A stretch of DNA of 64,000 nucleotides from Cinclus cinclus (taxonomy: Eukaryota; Chordata; Aves; Passeriformes; Cinclidae): NCBI RefSeq assembly GCF_963662255.1, contig NW_026912152.1, forward strand, positions 1-64,000, read 5' to 3'. The position numbers and the translations under genes were made by a program. This document shows positions 23,595-36,014 of the stretch, piece after piece. A model generated the notes under the pieces. It saw only the letters and a list, made by a program, of their open reading frames with translations, was not told the DNA's origin and made no database searches. How positions within the stretch are numbered: position 1 is the stretch's first letter; every line of letters begins with the position of its first letter.

Positions 23595-24974
23595 ATGGAG
23601 ACGGAAAGCTTCTCGGCTAGAACTCGCCTAGAACAACTGCGGCTGCACATTGAGCTGGCCCGGAACGCCCTGCTGAAACTTGCCTTCTGGCACCACATTC
23701 ACGGGGCAGCCGTCTTTCTTCGGCCACCTGCCAAGCGGCCCCATATCGCCGCGCTCGTTGCACTCCGCTTGTCAGATTGGCTTCCCGTGGCGCTGATTTC
23801 AGCCTGGCCAAATACTAGCGCTCCGGAGAGCTGTCTCGCAGACAATAATGTCCCGGCATAGAAATTTGTCCTGCAATGTTCCCTCCTCTTTTCCCACACT
23901 GTGTTGCTCTGATGAATGCCTTGAGCATGGAACGACTTAAGGCAGCAAGTATTCCTCGCCGGCCACCTCTCGCTGTGCAAGAGGTACGCCGTGGACCCTG
24001 TGAACGCTGCCAAGCAAAAAGCAGAGCCGTGACCATAAAAGCGAGGAGAGAGCATGCACGAAGCACACTAGTTCTGTCTAGTGCTTTCCGTGCAGAGAGG
24101 CGGCAAAGCTGAATGCCGTGTCCGAGCTTGACAACTCGCTGGAGCACAGAAAGCCAAGAATGAAGAGGCGGAACACAGCCTTGGTTTCAGCAGCTTCCGG
24201 GACTGCAAAAGTTCACCAATAGCTCTGTCAAAGCAGAACTCGGCTGCGAATGCTCTCGCAGCTTGGGAAAGTTAGGCGCAGCTGTTGACCAGCTCTGCCC
24301 GTGGCCACAGGCTGCTTCTTCCACCTTTCACTGGGGCAGAGCTTTTGCGGAACAGAGACGGCATTCTTCCAGTGCGTGTTCTCCAAGGAGCTGTGAAACA
24401 GAGCCTAGCACGCTGTCTCGCTGATACTGGCTTTCGGCAAGCAAGCGTGCCGCACCGCCTACATTCTGCACTCTGGCAGCCTAGTTGCCAGCTTTCGACA
24501 GGTGCTGTCCTAGCAAGGAAGCTCAGGCAGTCAAAGCCGGCGCAGGGCGGCACCTTTCTGCTTTGCCCGCCTAAGCGGCGTCACACTCCCAAGGATACTG
24601 TGTCCTTTCCCTCTGCACTGCGTCTGCCGACGTGCTCTCTGCATCTCGGAGCATAACGGCAAAGGACAACGTTTTGCACGGCAGGGTAGAAATGGCATTG
24701 CTAGCAGGAAAGCTAGATGCCTTGGAACTGCCCGCTTACCCCTTGCCACTCACTTCAGGCTCGTACGCTGAGCAGAACAGCCTGTTGTTCCTGAAGCTTC
24801 GCTGGCTGTCGTTCGTGCCCAGACGCGATTTCCTTCCCAAGGAGGCGAAGCGCCCTCTACTTCTCGCACCGAGCGCGCTGCTCCTGGCTTTCGCTTCTGC
24901 CGCAACGAGCTCGCTACGCGCACTTTTCTTCTCAACCCTGTGCGCCCTTGCCTTCTGCCTTTCTTGTCTCGTGA
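23595..24974 (+). repeat. Satellite unit 18 with linked variant 1347T/1349C
   Basis: C to T at 24895 (unit 1301, private), plus G to T at 24941 and T to C at 24943 (unit 1347 and 1349). The last two changes travel together in two further units. Confidence 0.95.
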
Positions 24975-26354
24975 ATGGAGACGGAAAGCTTCTCGGCTAG
25001 AACTCGCCTAGAACAACTGCGGCTGCACATTGAGCTGGCCCGGAACGCCCTGCTGAAACTTGCCTTCTGGCACCACATTCACGGGGCAGCCGTCTTTCTT
25101 CGGCCACCTGCCAAGCGGCCCCATATCGCCGCGCTCGTTGCACTCCGCTTGTCAGATTGGCTTCCCGTGGCGCTGATTTCAGCCTGGCCAAATACTAGCG
25201 CTCCGGAGAGCTGTCTCGCAGACAATAATGTCCCGGCATAGAAATTTGTCCTGCAATGTTCCCTCCTCTTTTCCCACACTGTGTTGCTCTGATGAATGCC
25301 TTGAGCATGGAACGACTTAAGGCAGCAAGTATTCCTCGCCGGCCACCTCTCGCTGTGCAAGAGGTACGCCGTGGACCCTGTGAACGCTGCCAAGCAAAAA
25401 GCAGAGCCGTGACCATAAAAGCGAGGAGAGAGCATGCACGAAGCACACTAGTTCTGTCTAGTGCTTTCCGTGCAGAGAGGCGGCAAAGCTGAATGCCGTG
25501 TCCGAGCTTGACAACTCGCTGGAGCACAGAAAGCCAAGAATGAAGAGGCGGAACACAGCCTTGGTTTCAGCAGCTTCCGGGACTGCAAAAGTTCACCAAT
25601 AGCTCTGTCAAAGCAGAACTCGGCTGCGAATGCTCTCGCAGCTTGGGAAAGTTAGGCGCAGCTGTTGACCAGCTCTGCCCGTGGCCACAGGCTGCTTCTT
25701 CCACCTTTCACTGGGGCAGAGCTTTTGCGGAACAGAGACGGCATTCTTCCAGTGCGTGTTCTCCAAGGAGCTGTGAAACAGAGCCTAGCACGCTGTCTCG
25801 CTGATACTGGCTTTCGGCAAGCAAGCGTGCCGCACCGCCTACATTCTGCACTCTGGCAGCCTAGTTGCCAGCTTTCGGCAGCTGCTGTCCTAGCAAGGAA
25901 GCTCAGGCAGTCAAAGCCGGCGCAGGGCGGCACCTTTCTGCTTTGCCCGCCTAAGCGGCGTCACACTCCCAAGGATACTGTGTCCTTTCCCTCTGCACTG
26001 CGTCTGCCGACGTGCTCTCTGCATCTCGGAGCATAACGGCAAAGGACAACGTTTTGCACGGCAGGGTAGAAATGGCATTGCTAGCAGGAAAGCTAGATGC
26101 CTTGGAACTGCCCGCTTACCCCTTGCCACTCACTTCAGGCTCGTACGCTGAGCAGAACAGCCTGTTGTTCCTGAAGCTTCGCTGGCTGTCGTTCGTGCCC
26201 AGACGCGATTTCCTTCCCAAGGAGGCGAAGCGCCCTCTACTTCTCGCACCGAGCGCGCTGCTCCTGGCTTTCGCCTCTGCCGCAACGAGCTCGCTACGCG
26301 CACTTTTCTTCTCAACCCTGGGTGCCCTTGCCTTCTGCCTTTCTTGTCTCGTGA
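24975..26354 (+). repeat. Satellite unit 19 with private doublet at 904/908
   Basis: A to G at 25878 and G to C at 25882, four bases apart and seen in no other copy. Confidence 0.95.
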
Positions 26355-27734
26355 ATGGAGACGGAAAGCTTCTCGGCTAGAACTCGCCTAGAACAACTGC
26401 GGCTGCACATTGAGCTGGCCCGGAACGCCCTGCTGAAACTTGCCTTCTGGCACCACATTCACGGGGCAGCCGTCTTTCTTCGGCCACCTGCCAAGCGGCC
26501 CCATATCGCCGCGCTCGTTGCACTCCGCTTGTCAGATTGGCTTCCCGTGGCGCTGATTTCAGCCTGGCCAAATACTAGCGCTCCGGAGAGCTGTCTCGCA
26601 GACAATAATGTCCCGGCATAGAAATTTGTCCTGCAATGTTCCCTCCTCTTTTCCCACACTGTGTTGCTCTGATGAATGCCTTGAGCATGGAACGACTTAA
26701 GGCAGCAAGTATTCCTCGCCGGCCACCTCTCGCTGTGCAAGAGGTACGCCGTGGACCCTGTGAACGCTGCCAAGCAAAAAGCAGAGCCGTGACCATAAAA
26801 GCGAGGAGAGAGCATGCACGAAGCACACTAGTTCTGTCTAGTGCTTTCCGTGCAGAGAGGCGGCAAAGCTGAATGCCGTGTCCGAGCTTGACAACTCGCT
26901 GGAGCACAGAAAGCCAAGAATGAAGAGGCGGAACACAGCCTTGGTTTCAGCAGCTTCCGGGACTGCAAAAGTTCACCAATAGCTCTGTCAAAGCAGAACT
27001 CGGCTGCGAATGCTCTCGCAGCTTGGGAAAGTTAGGCGCAGCTGTTGACCAGCTCTGCCCGTGGCCACAGGCTGCTTCTTCCACCTTTCACTGGGGCAGA
27101 GCTTTTGCGGAACAGAGACGGCATTCTTCCAGTGCGTGTTCTCCAAGGAGCTGTGAAACAGAGCCTAGCACGCTGTCTCGCTGATACTGGCTTTCGGCAA
27201 GCAAGCGTGCCGCACCGCCTACATTCTGCACTCTGGCAGCCTAGTTGCCAGCTTTCGACAGGTGCTGTCCTAGCAAGGAAGCTCAGGCAGTCAAAGCCGG
27301 CGCAGGGCGGCACCTTTCTGCTTTGCCCGCCTAAGCGGCGTCACACTCCCAAGGATACTGTGTCCTTTCCCTCTGCACTGCGTCTGCCGACGTGCTCTCT
27401 GCATCTCGGAGCATAACGGCAAAGGACAACGTTTTGCACGGCAGGGTAGAAATGGCATTGCTAGCAGGAAAGCTAGATGCCTTGGAACTGCCCGCTTACC
27501 CCTTGCCACTCACTTCAGGCTCGTACGCTGAGCAGAACAGCCTGTTGTTCCTGAAGCTTCGCTGGCTGTCGTTCGTGCCCAGACGCGATTTCCTTCCCAA
27601 GGAGGCGAAGCGCCCTCTACTTCTCGCACCGAGCGCGCTGCTCCTGGCTTTCGCCTCTGCCGCAACGAGCTCGCTACGCGCACTTTTCTTCTCAACCCTG
27701 GGTGCCCTTGCCTTCTGCCTTTCTTGTCTCGTGA
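26355..27734 (+). repeat. Consensus satellite unit 20
   Basis: No differences from the majority sequence were seen. Confidence 0.95.
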
Positions 27735-29114
27735 ATGGAGACGGAAAGCTTCTCGGCTAGAACTCGCCTAGAACAACTGCGGCTGCACATTGAGCTGGCC
27801 CGGAACGCCCTGCTGAAACTTGCCTTCTGGCACCACATTCACGGGGCAGCCGTCTTTCTTCGGCCACCTGCCAAGCGGCCCCATATCGCCGCGCTCGTTG
27901 CACTCCGCTTGTCAGATTGGCTTCCCGTGGCGCTGATTTCAGCCTGGCCAAATACTAGCGCTCCGGAGAGCTGTCTCGCAGACAATAATGTCCCGGCATA
28001 GAAATTTGTCCTGCAATGTTCCCTCCTCTTTTCCCACACTGTGTTGCTCTGATGAATGCCTTGAGCATGGAACGACTTAAGGCAGCAAGTATTCCTCGCC
28101 GGCCACCTCTCGCTGTGCAAGAGGTACGCCGTGGACCCTGTGAACGCTGCCAAGCAAAAAGCAGAGCCGTGACCATAAAAGCGAGGAGAGAGCATGCACG
28201 AAGCACACTAGTTCTGTCTAGTGCTTTCCGTGCAGAGAGGCGGCAAAGCTGAATGCCGTGTCCGAGCTTGACAACTCGCTGGAGCACAGAAAGCCAAGAA
28301 TGAAGAGGCGGAACACAGCCTTGGTTTCAGCAGCTTCCGGGACTGCAAAAGTTCACCAATAGCTCTGTCAAAGCAGAACTCGGCTGCGAATGCTCTCGCA
28401 GCTTGGGAAAGTTAGGCGCAGCTGTTGACCAGCTCTGCCCGTGGCCACAGGCTGCTTCTTCCACCTTTCACTGGGGCAGAGCTTTTGCGGAGCAGAGACG
28501 GCATTCTTCCAGTGCGTGTTCTCCAAGGAGCTGTGAAACAGAGCCTAGCACGCTGTCTCGCTGATACTGGCTTTCGGCAAGCAAGCGTGCCGCACCGCCT
28601 ACATTCTGCACTCTGGCAGCCTAGTTGCCAGCTTTCGACAGGTGCTGTCCTAGCAAGGAAGCTCAGGCAGTCAAAGCCGGCGCAGGGCGGCACCTTTCTG
28701 CTTTGCCCGCCTAAGCGGCGTCACACTCCCAAGGATACTGTGTCCTTTCCCTCTGCACTGCGTCTGCCGACGTGCTCTCTGCATCTCGGAGCATAACGGC
28801 AAAGGACAACGTTTTGCACGGCAGGGTAGAAATGGCATTGCTAGCAGGAAAGCTAGATGCCTTGGAACTGCCCGCTTACCCCTTGCCACTCACTTCAGGC
28901 TCGTACGCTGAGCAGAACAGCCTGTTGTTCCTGAAGCTTCGCTGGCTGTCGTTCGTGCCCAGACGCGATTTCCTTCCCAAGGAGGCGAAGCGCCCTCTAC
29001 TTCTCGCACCGAGCGCGCTGCTCCTGGCTTTCGCCTCTGCCGCAACGAGCTCGCTACGCGCACTTTTCTTCTCAACCCTGTGCGCCCTTGCCTTCTGCCT
29101 TTCTTGTCTCGTGA
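27735..29114 (+). repeat. Satellite unit 21 with 758G and linked variant 1347T/1349C
   Basis: A to G at 28492 (private), plus G to T at 29081 and T to C at 29083 (shared with units 18 and 23). Confidence 0.95.
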
Positions 29115-30494
29115 ATGGAGACGGAAAGCTTCTCGGCTAGAACTCGCCTAGAACAACTGCGGCTGCACATTGAGCTGGCCCGGAACGCCCTGCTGAAACT
29201 TGCCTTCTGGCACCACATTCACGGGGCAGCCGTCTTTCTTCGGCCACCTGCCAAGCGGCCCCATATCGCCGCGCTCGTTGCACTCCGCTTGTCAGATTGG
29301 CTTCCCGTGGCGCTGATTTCAGCCTGGCCAAATACTAGCGCTCCGGAGAGCTGTCTCGCAGACAATAATGTCCCGGCATAGAAATTTGTCCTGCAATGTT
29401 CCCTCCTCTTTTCCCACACTGTGTTGCTCTGATGAATGCCTTGAGCATGGAACGACTTAAGCCAGCAAGTATTCCTCGCCGGCCACCTCTCGCTGTGCAA
29501 GAGGTACGCCGTGGACCCTGTGAACGCTGCCAAGCAAAAAGCAGAGCCGTGACCATAAAAGCGAGGAGAGAGCATGCACGAAGCACACTAGTTCTGTCTA
29601 GTGCTTTCCGTGCAGAGAGGCGGCAAAGCTGAATGCCGTGTCCGAGCTTGACAACTCGCTGGAGCACAGAAAGCCAAGAATGAAGAGGCGGAACACAGCC
29701 TTGGTTTCAGCAGCTTCCGGGACTGCAAAAGTTCACCAATAGCTCTGTCAAAGCAGAACTCGGCTGCGAATGCTCTCGCAGCTTGGGAAAGTTAGGCGCA
29801 GCTGTTGACCAGCTCTGCCCGTGGCCACAGGCTGCTTCTTCCACCTTTCACTGGGGCAGAGCTTTTGCGGAACAGAGACGGCATTCTTCCAGTGCGTGTT
29901 CTCCAAGGAGCTGTGAAACAGAGCCTAGCACGCTGTCTCGCTGATACTGGCTTTCGGCAAGCAAGCGTGCCGCACCGCCTACATTCTGCACTCTGGCAGC
30001 CTAGTTGCCAGCTTTCGACAGGTGCTGTCCTAGCAAGGAAGCTCAGGCAGTCAAAGCCGGCGCAGGGCGGCACCTTTCTGCTTTGCCCGCCTAAGCGGCG
30101 TCACACTCCCAAGGATACTGTGTCCTTTCCCTCTGCACTGCGTCTGCCGACGTGCTCTCTGCATCTCGGAGCATAACGGCAAAGGACAACGTTTTGCACG
30201 GCAGGGTAGAAATGGCATTGCTAGCAGGAAAGCTAGATGCCTTGGAACTGCCCGCTTACCCCTTGCCACTCACTTCAGGCTCGTACGCTGAGCAGAACAG
30301 CCTGTTGTTCCTGAAGCTTCGCTGGCTGTCGTTCGTGCCCAGACGCGATTTCCTTCCCAAGGAGGCGAAGCGCCCTCTACTTCTCGCACCGAGCGCGCTG
30401 CTCCTGGCTTTCGCCTCTGCCGCAACGAGCTCGCTACGCGCACTTTTCTTCTCAACCCTGGGTGCCCTTGCCTTCTGCCTTTCTTGTCTCGTGA
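29115..30494 (+). repeat. Satellite unit 22, 348C variant
   Basis: G to C at 29462. Otherwise consensus. Confidence 0.95.
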
Positions 30495-31874
30495 ATGGAG
30501 ACGGAAAGCTTCTCGGCTAGAACTCGCCTAGAACAACTGCGGCTGCACATTGAGCTGGCCCGGAACGCCCTGCTGAAACTTGCCTTCTGGCACCACATTC
30601 ACGGGGCAGCCGTCTTTCTTCGGCCACCTGCCAAGCGGCCCCATATCGCCGCGCTCGTTGCACTCCGCTTGTCAGATTGGCTTCCCGTGGCGCTGATTTC
30701 AGCCTGGCCAAATACTAGCGCTCCGGAGAGCTGTCTCGCAGACAATAATGTCCCGGCATAGAAATTTGTCCTGCAATGTTCCCTCCTCTTTTCCCACACT
30801 GTGTTGCTCTGATGAATGCCTTGAGCATGGAACGACTTAAGGCAGCAAGTATTCCTCGCCGGCCACCTCTCGCTGTGCAAGAGGTACGCCGTGGACCCTG
30901 TGAACGCTGCCAAGCAAAAAGCAGAGCCGTGACCATAAAAGCGAGGAGAGAGCATGCACGAAGCACACTAGTTCTGTCTAGTGCTTTCCGTGCAGAGAGG
31001 CGGCAAAGCTGAATGCCGTGTCCGAGCTTGACAACTCGCTGGAGCACAGAAAGCCAAGAATGAAGAGGCGGAACACAGCCTTGGTTTCAGCAGCTTCCGG
31101 GACTGCAAAAGTTCACCAATAGCTCTGTCAAAGCAGAACTCGGCTGCGAATGCTCTCGCAGCTTGGGAAAGTTAGGCGCAGCTGTTGACCAGCTCTGCCC
31201 GTGGCCACAGGCTGCTTCTTCCACCTTTCACTGGGGCAGAGCTTTTGCGGAACAGAGACGGCATTCTTCCAGTGCGTGTTCTCCAAGGAGCTGTGAAACA
31301 GAGCCTAGCACGCTGTCTCGCTGATACTGGCTTTCGGCAAGCAAGCGTGCCGCACCGCCTACATTCTGCACTCTGGCAGCCTAGTTGCCAGCTTTCGACA
31401 GGTGCTGTCCTAGCAAGGAAGCTCAGGCAGTCAAAGCCGGCGCAGGGCGGCACCTTTCTGCTTTGCCCGCCTAAGCGGCGTCACACTCCCAAGGATACTG
31501 TGTCCTTTCCCTCTGCACTGCGTCTGCCGACGTGCTCTCTGCATCTCGGAGCATAACGGCAAAGGACAACGTTTTGCACGGCAGGGTAGAAATGGCATTG
31601 CTAGCAGGAAAGCTAGATGCCTTGGAACTGCCCGCTTACCCCTTGCCACTCACTTCAGGCTCGTACGCTGAGCAGAACAGCCTGTTGTTCCTGAAGCTTC
31701 GCTGGCTGTCGTTCGTGCCCAGACGCGATTTCCTTCCCAAGGAGGCGAAGCGCCCTCTACTTCTCGCACCGAGCGCGCTGCTCCTGGCTTTCGCCTCTGC
31801 CGCAACGAGCTCGCTACGCGCACTTTTCTTCTCAACCCTGTGCGCCCTTGCCTTCTGCCTTTCTTGTCTCGTGA
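30495..31874 (+). repeat. Satellite unit 23 with linked variant 1347T/1349C
   Basis: G to T at 31841 and T to C at 31843. Otherwise consensus. Confidence 0.95.
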
Positions 31875-34800
31875 ATGGAGACGGAAAGCTTCTCGGCTAG
31901 AACTCGCCTAGAACAACTGCGGCTGCACATTGAGCTGGCCCGGAACGCCCTGCTGAAACTTGCCTTCTGGCACCACATTCACGGGGCAGCCGTCTTTCTT
32001 CGGCCACCTGCCAAGCGGCCCCATATCGCCGCGCTCGTTGCACTCCGCTTGTCAGATTGGCTTCCCGTGGCGCTGATTTCAGCCTGGCCAAATACTAGCG
32101 CTCCGGAGAGCTGTCTCGCAGACAATAATGTCCCGGCATAGAAATTTGTCCTGCAATGTTCCCTCCTCTTTTCCCACACTGTGTTGCTCTGATGAATGCC
32201 TTGAGCATGGAACGACTTAAGGCAGCAAGTATTCCTCGCCGGCCACCTCTCGCTGTGCAAGAGGTACGCCGTGGACCCTGTGAACGCTGCCAAGCAAAAA
32301 GCAGAGCCGTGACCATAAAAGCGAGGAGAGAGCATGCACGAAGCACACTAGTTCTGTCTAGTGCTTTCCGTGCAGAGAGGCGGCAAAGCTGAATGCCGTG
32401 TCCGAGCTTGACAACTCGCTGGAGCACAGAAAGCCAAGAATGAAGAGGCGGAACACAGCCTTGGTTTCAGCAGCTTCCGGGACTGCAAAAGTTCACCAAT
32501 AGCTCTGTCAAAGCAGAACTCGGCTGCGAATGCTCTCGCAGCTTGGGAAAGTTAGGCGCAGCTGTTGACCAGCTCTGCCCGTGGCCACAGGCTGCTTCTT
32601 CCACCTTTCACTGGGGCAGAGCTTTTGCGGAACAGAGACGGCATTCTTCCAGTGCGTGTTCTCCAAGGAGCTGTGAAACAGAGCCTAGCACGCTGTCTCG
32701 CTGATACTGGCTTTCGGCAAGCAAGCGTGCCGCACCGCCTACATTCTGCACTCTGGCAGCCTAGTTGCCAGCTTTCGACAGGTGCTGTCCTAGCAAGGAA
32801 GCTCAGGCAGTCAAAGCCGGCGCAGGGCGGCACCTTTCTGCTTTGCCCGCCTAAGCGGCGTCACACTCCCAAGGATACTGTGTCCTTTCCCTCTGCACTG
32901 CGTCTGCCGACGTGCTCTCTGCATCTCGGAGCATAACGGCAAAGGACAACGTTTTGCACGGCAGGGTAGAAATGGCATTGCTAGCAGGAAAGCTAGATGC
33001 CTTGGAACTGCCCGCTTACCCCTTGCCACTCACTTCAGGCTCGTACGCTGAGCAGAACAGCCTGTTGTTCCTGAAGCTTCGCTGGCTGTCGTTCGTGCCC
33101 AGACGCGATTTCCTTCCCAAGGAGGCGAAGCGCCCTCTACTTCTCGCACCGAGCGCGCTGCTCCTGGCTTTCGCCTCTGCCGCAACGAGCTCGCTACGCG
33201 CACTTTTCTTCTCAACCCTGGGTGCCCTTGCCTTCTGCCTTTCTTGTCTCGTGAATGGAGACGGAAAGCTTCTCGGCTAGAACTCGCCTAGAACAACTGC
33301 GGCTGCACATTGAGCTGGCCCGGAACGCCCTGCTGAAACTTGCCTTCTGGCACCACATTCACGGGGCAGCCGTCTTTCTTCGGCCACCTGCCAAGCGGCC
33401 CCATATCGCCGCGCTCGTTGCACTCCGCTTGTCAGATTGGCTTCCCGTGGCGCTGATTTCAGCCTGGCCAAATACTAGCGCTCCGGAGAGCTGTCTCGCA
33501 GACAATAATGTCCCGGCATAGAAATTTGTCCTGCAATGTTCCCTCCTCTTTTCCCACACTGTGTTGCTCTGATGAATGCCTTGAGCATGGAACGACTTAA
33601 GGCAGCAAGTATTCCTCGCCGGCCACCTCTCGCTGTGCAAGAGGTACGCCGTGGACCCTGTGAACGCTGCCAAGCAAAAAGCAGAGCCGTGACCATAAAA
33701 GCGAGGAGAGAGCATGCACGAAGCACACTAGTTCTGTCTAGTGCTTTCCGTGCAGAGAGGCGGCAAAGCTGAATGCCGTGTCCGAGCTTGACAACTCGCT
33801 GGAGCACAGAAAGCCAAGAATGAAGAGGCGGAACACAGCCTTGGTTTCAGCAGCTTCCGGGACTGCAAAAGTTCACCAATAGCTCTGTCAAAGCAGAACT
33901 CGGCTGCGAATGCTCTCGCAGCTTGGGAAAGTTAGGCGCAGCTGTTGACCAGCTCTGCCCGTGGCCACAGGCTGCTTCTTCCACCTTTCACTGGGGCAGA
34001 GCTTTTGCGGAACAGAGACGGCATTCTTCCAGTGCGTGTTCTCCAAGGAGCTGTGAAACAGAGCCTAGCACGCTGTCTCGCTGATACTGGCTTTCGGCAA
34101 GCAAGCGTGCCGCACCGCCTACATTCTGCACTCTGGCAGCCTAGTTGCCAGCTTTCGACAGGTGCTGTCCTAGCAAGGAAGCTCAGGCAGTCAAAGCCGG
34201 CGCAGGGCGGCACCTTTCTGCTTTGCCCGCCTAAGCGGCGTCACACTCCCAAGGATACTGTGTCCTTTCCCTCTGCACTGCGTCTGCCGACGTGCTCTCT
34301 GCATCTCGGAGCATAACGGCAAAGGACAACGTTTTGCACGGCAGGGTAGAAATGGCATTGCTAGCAGGAAAGCTAGATGCCTTGGAACTGCCCGCTTACC
34401 CCTTGCCACTCACTTCAGGCTCGTACGCTGAGCAGAACAGCCTGTTGTTCCTGAAGCTTCGCTGGCTGTCGTTCGTGCCCAGACGCGATTTCCTTCCCAA
34501 GGAGGCGAAGCGCCCTCTACTTCTCGCACCGAGCGCGCTGCTCCTGGCTTTCGCCTCTGCCGCAACGAGCTCGCTACGCGCACTTTTCTTCTCAACCCTG
34601 GGTGCCCTTGCCTTCTGCCTTTCTTGTCTCGTGAATGGAGACGGAAAGCTTCTCGGCTAGAACTCGCCTAGAACAACTGCGGCTGCACATTGAGCTGGCC
34701 CGGAACGCCCTGCTGAAACTTGCCTTCTGGCACCACATTCACGGGGCAGCCGTCTTTCTTCGGCCACCTGCCAAGCGGCCCCATATCGCCGCGCTCGTTG

Positions 34801-36014
34801 CACTCCGCTTGTCAGATTGGCTTCCCGTGGCGCTGATTTCAGCCTGGCCAAATACTAGCGCTCCGGAGAGCTGTCTCGCAGACAATAATGTCCCGGCATA
34901 GAAATTTGTCCTGCAATGTTCCCTCCTCTTTTCCCACACTGTGTTGCTCTGATGAATGCCTTGAGCATGGAACGACTTAAGGCAGCAAGTATTCCTCGCC
35001 GGCCACCTCTCGCTGTGCAAGAGGTACGCCGTGGACCCTGTGAACGCTGCCAAGCAAAAAGCAGAGCCGTGACCATAAAAGCGAGGAGAGAGCATGCACG
35101 AAGCACACTAGTTCTGTCTAGTGCTTTCCGTGCAGAGAGGCGGCAAAGCTGAATGCCGTGTCCGAGCTTGACAACTCGCTGGAGCACAGAAAGCCAAGAA
35201 TGAAGAGGCGGAACACAGCCTTGGTTTCAGCAGCTTCCGGGACTGCAAAAGTTCACCAATAGCTCTGTCAAAGCAGAACTCGGCTGCGAATGCTCTCGCA
35301 GCTTGGGAAAGTTAGGCGCAGCTGTTGACCAGCTCTGCCCGTGGCCACAGGCTGCTTCTTCCACCTTTCACTGGGGCAGAGCTTTTGCGGAACAGAGACG
35401 GCATTCTTCCAGTGCGTGTTCTCCAAGGAGCTGTGAAACAGAGCCTAGCACGCTGTCTCGCTGATACTGGCTTTCGGCAAGCAAGCGTGCCGCACCGCCT
35501 ACATTCTGCACTCTGGCAGCCTAGTTGCCAGCTTTCGACAGGTGCTGTCCTAGCAAGGAAGCTCAGGCAGTCAAAGCCGGCGCAGGGCGGCACCTTTCTG
35601 CTTTGCCCGCCTAAGCGGCGTCACACTCCCAAGGATACTGTGTCCTTTCCCTCTGCACTGCGTCTGCCGACGTGCTCTCTGCATCTCGGAGCATAACGGC
35701 AAAGGACAACGTTTTGCACGGCAGGGTAGAAATGGCATTGCTAGCAGGAAAGCTAGATGCCTTGGAACTGCCCGCTTACCCCTTGCCACTCACTTCAGGC
35801 TCGTACGCTGAGCAGAACAGCCTGTTGTTCCTGAAGCTTCGCTGGCTGTCGTTCGTGCCCAGACGCGATTTCCTTCCCAAGGAGGCGAAGCGCCCTCTAC
35901 TTCTCGCACCGAGCGCGCTGCTCCTGGCTTTCGCCTCTGCCGCAACGAGCTCGCTACGCGCACTTTTCTTCTCAACCCTGGGTGCCCTTGCCTTCTGCCT
36001 TTCTTGTCTCGTGA
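31875..36014 (+). repeat. Three consensus satellite units (24-26)
   Basis: Units starting at 31875, 33255 and 34635 show no differences from the majority sequence. Confidence 0.95.
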
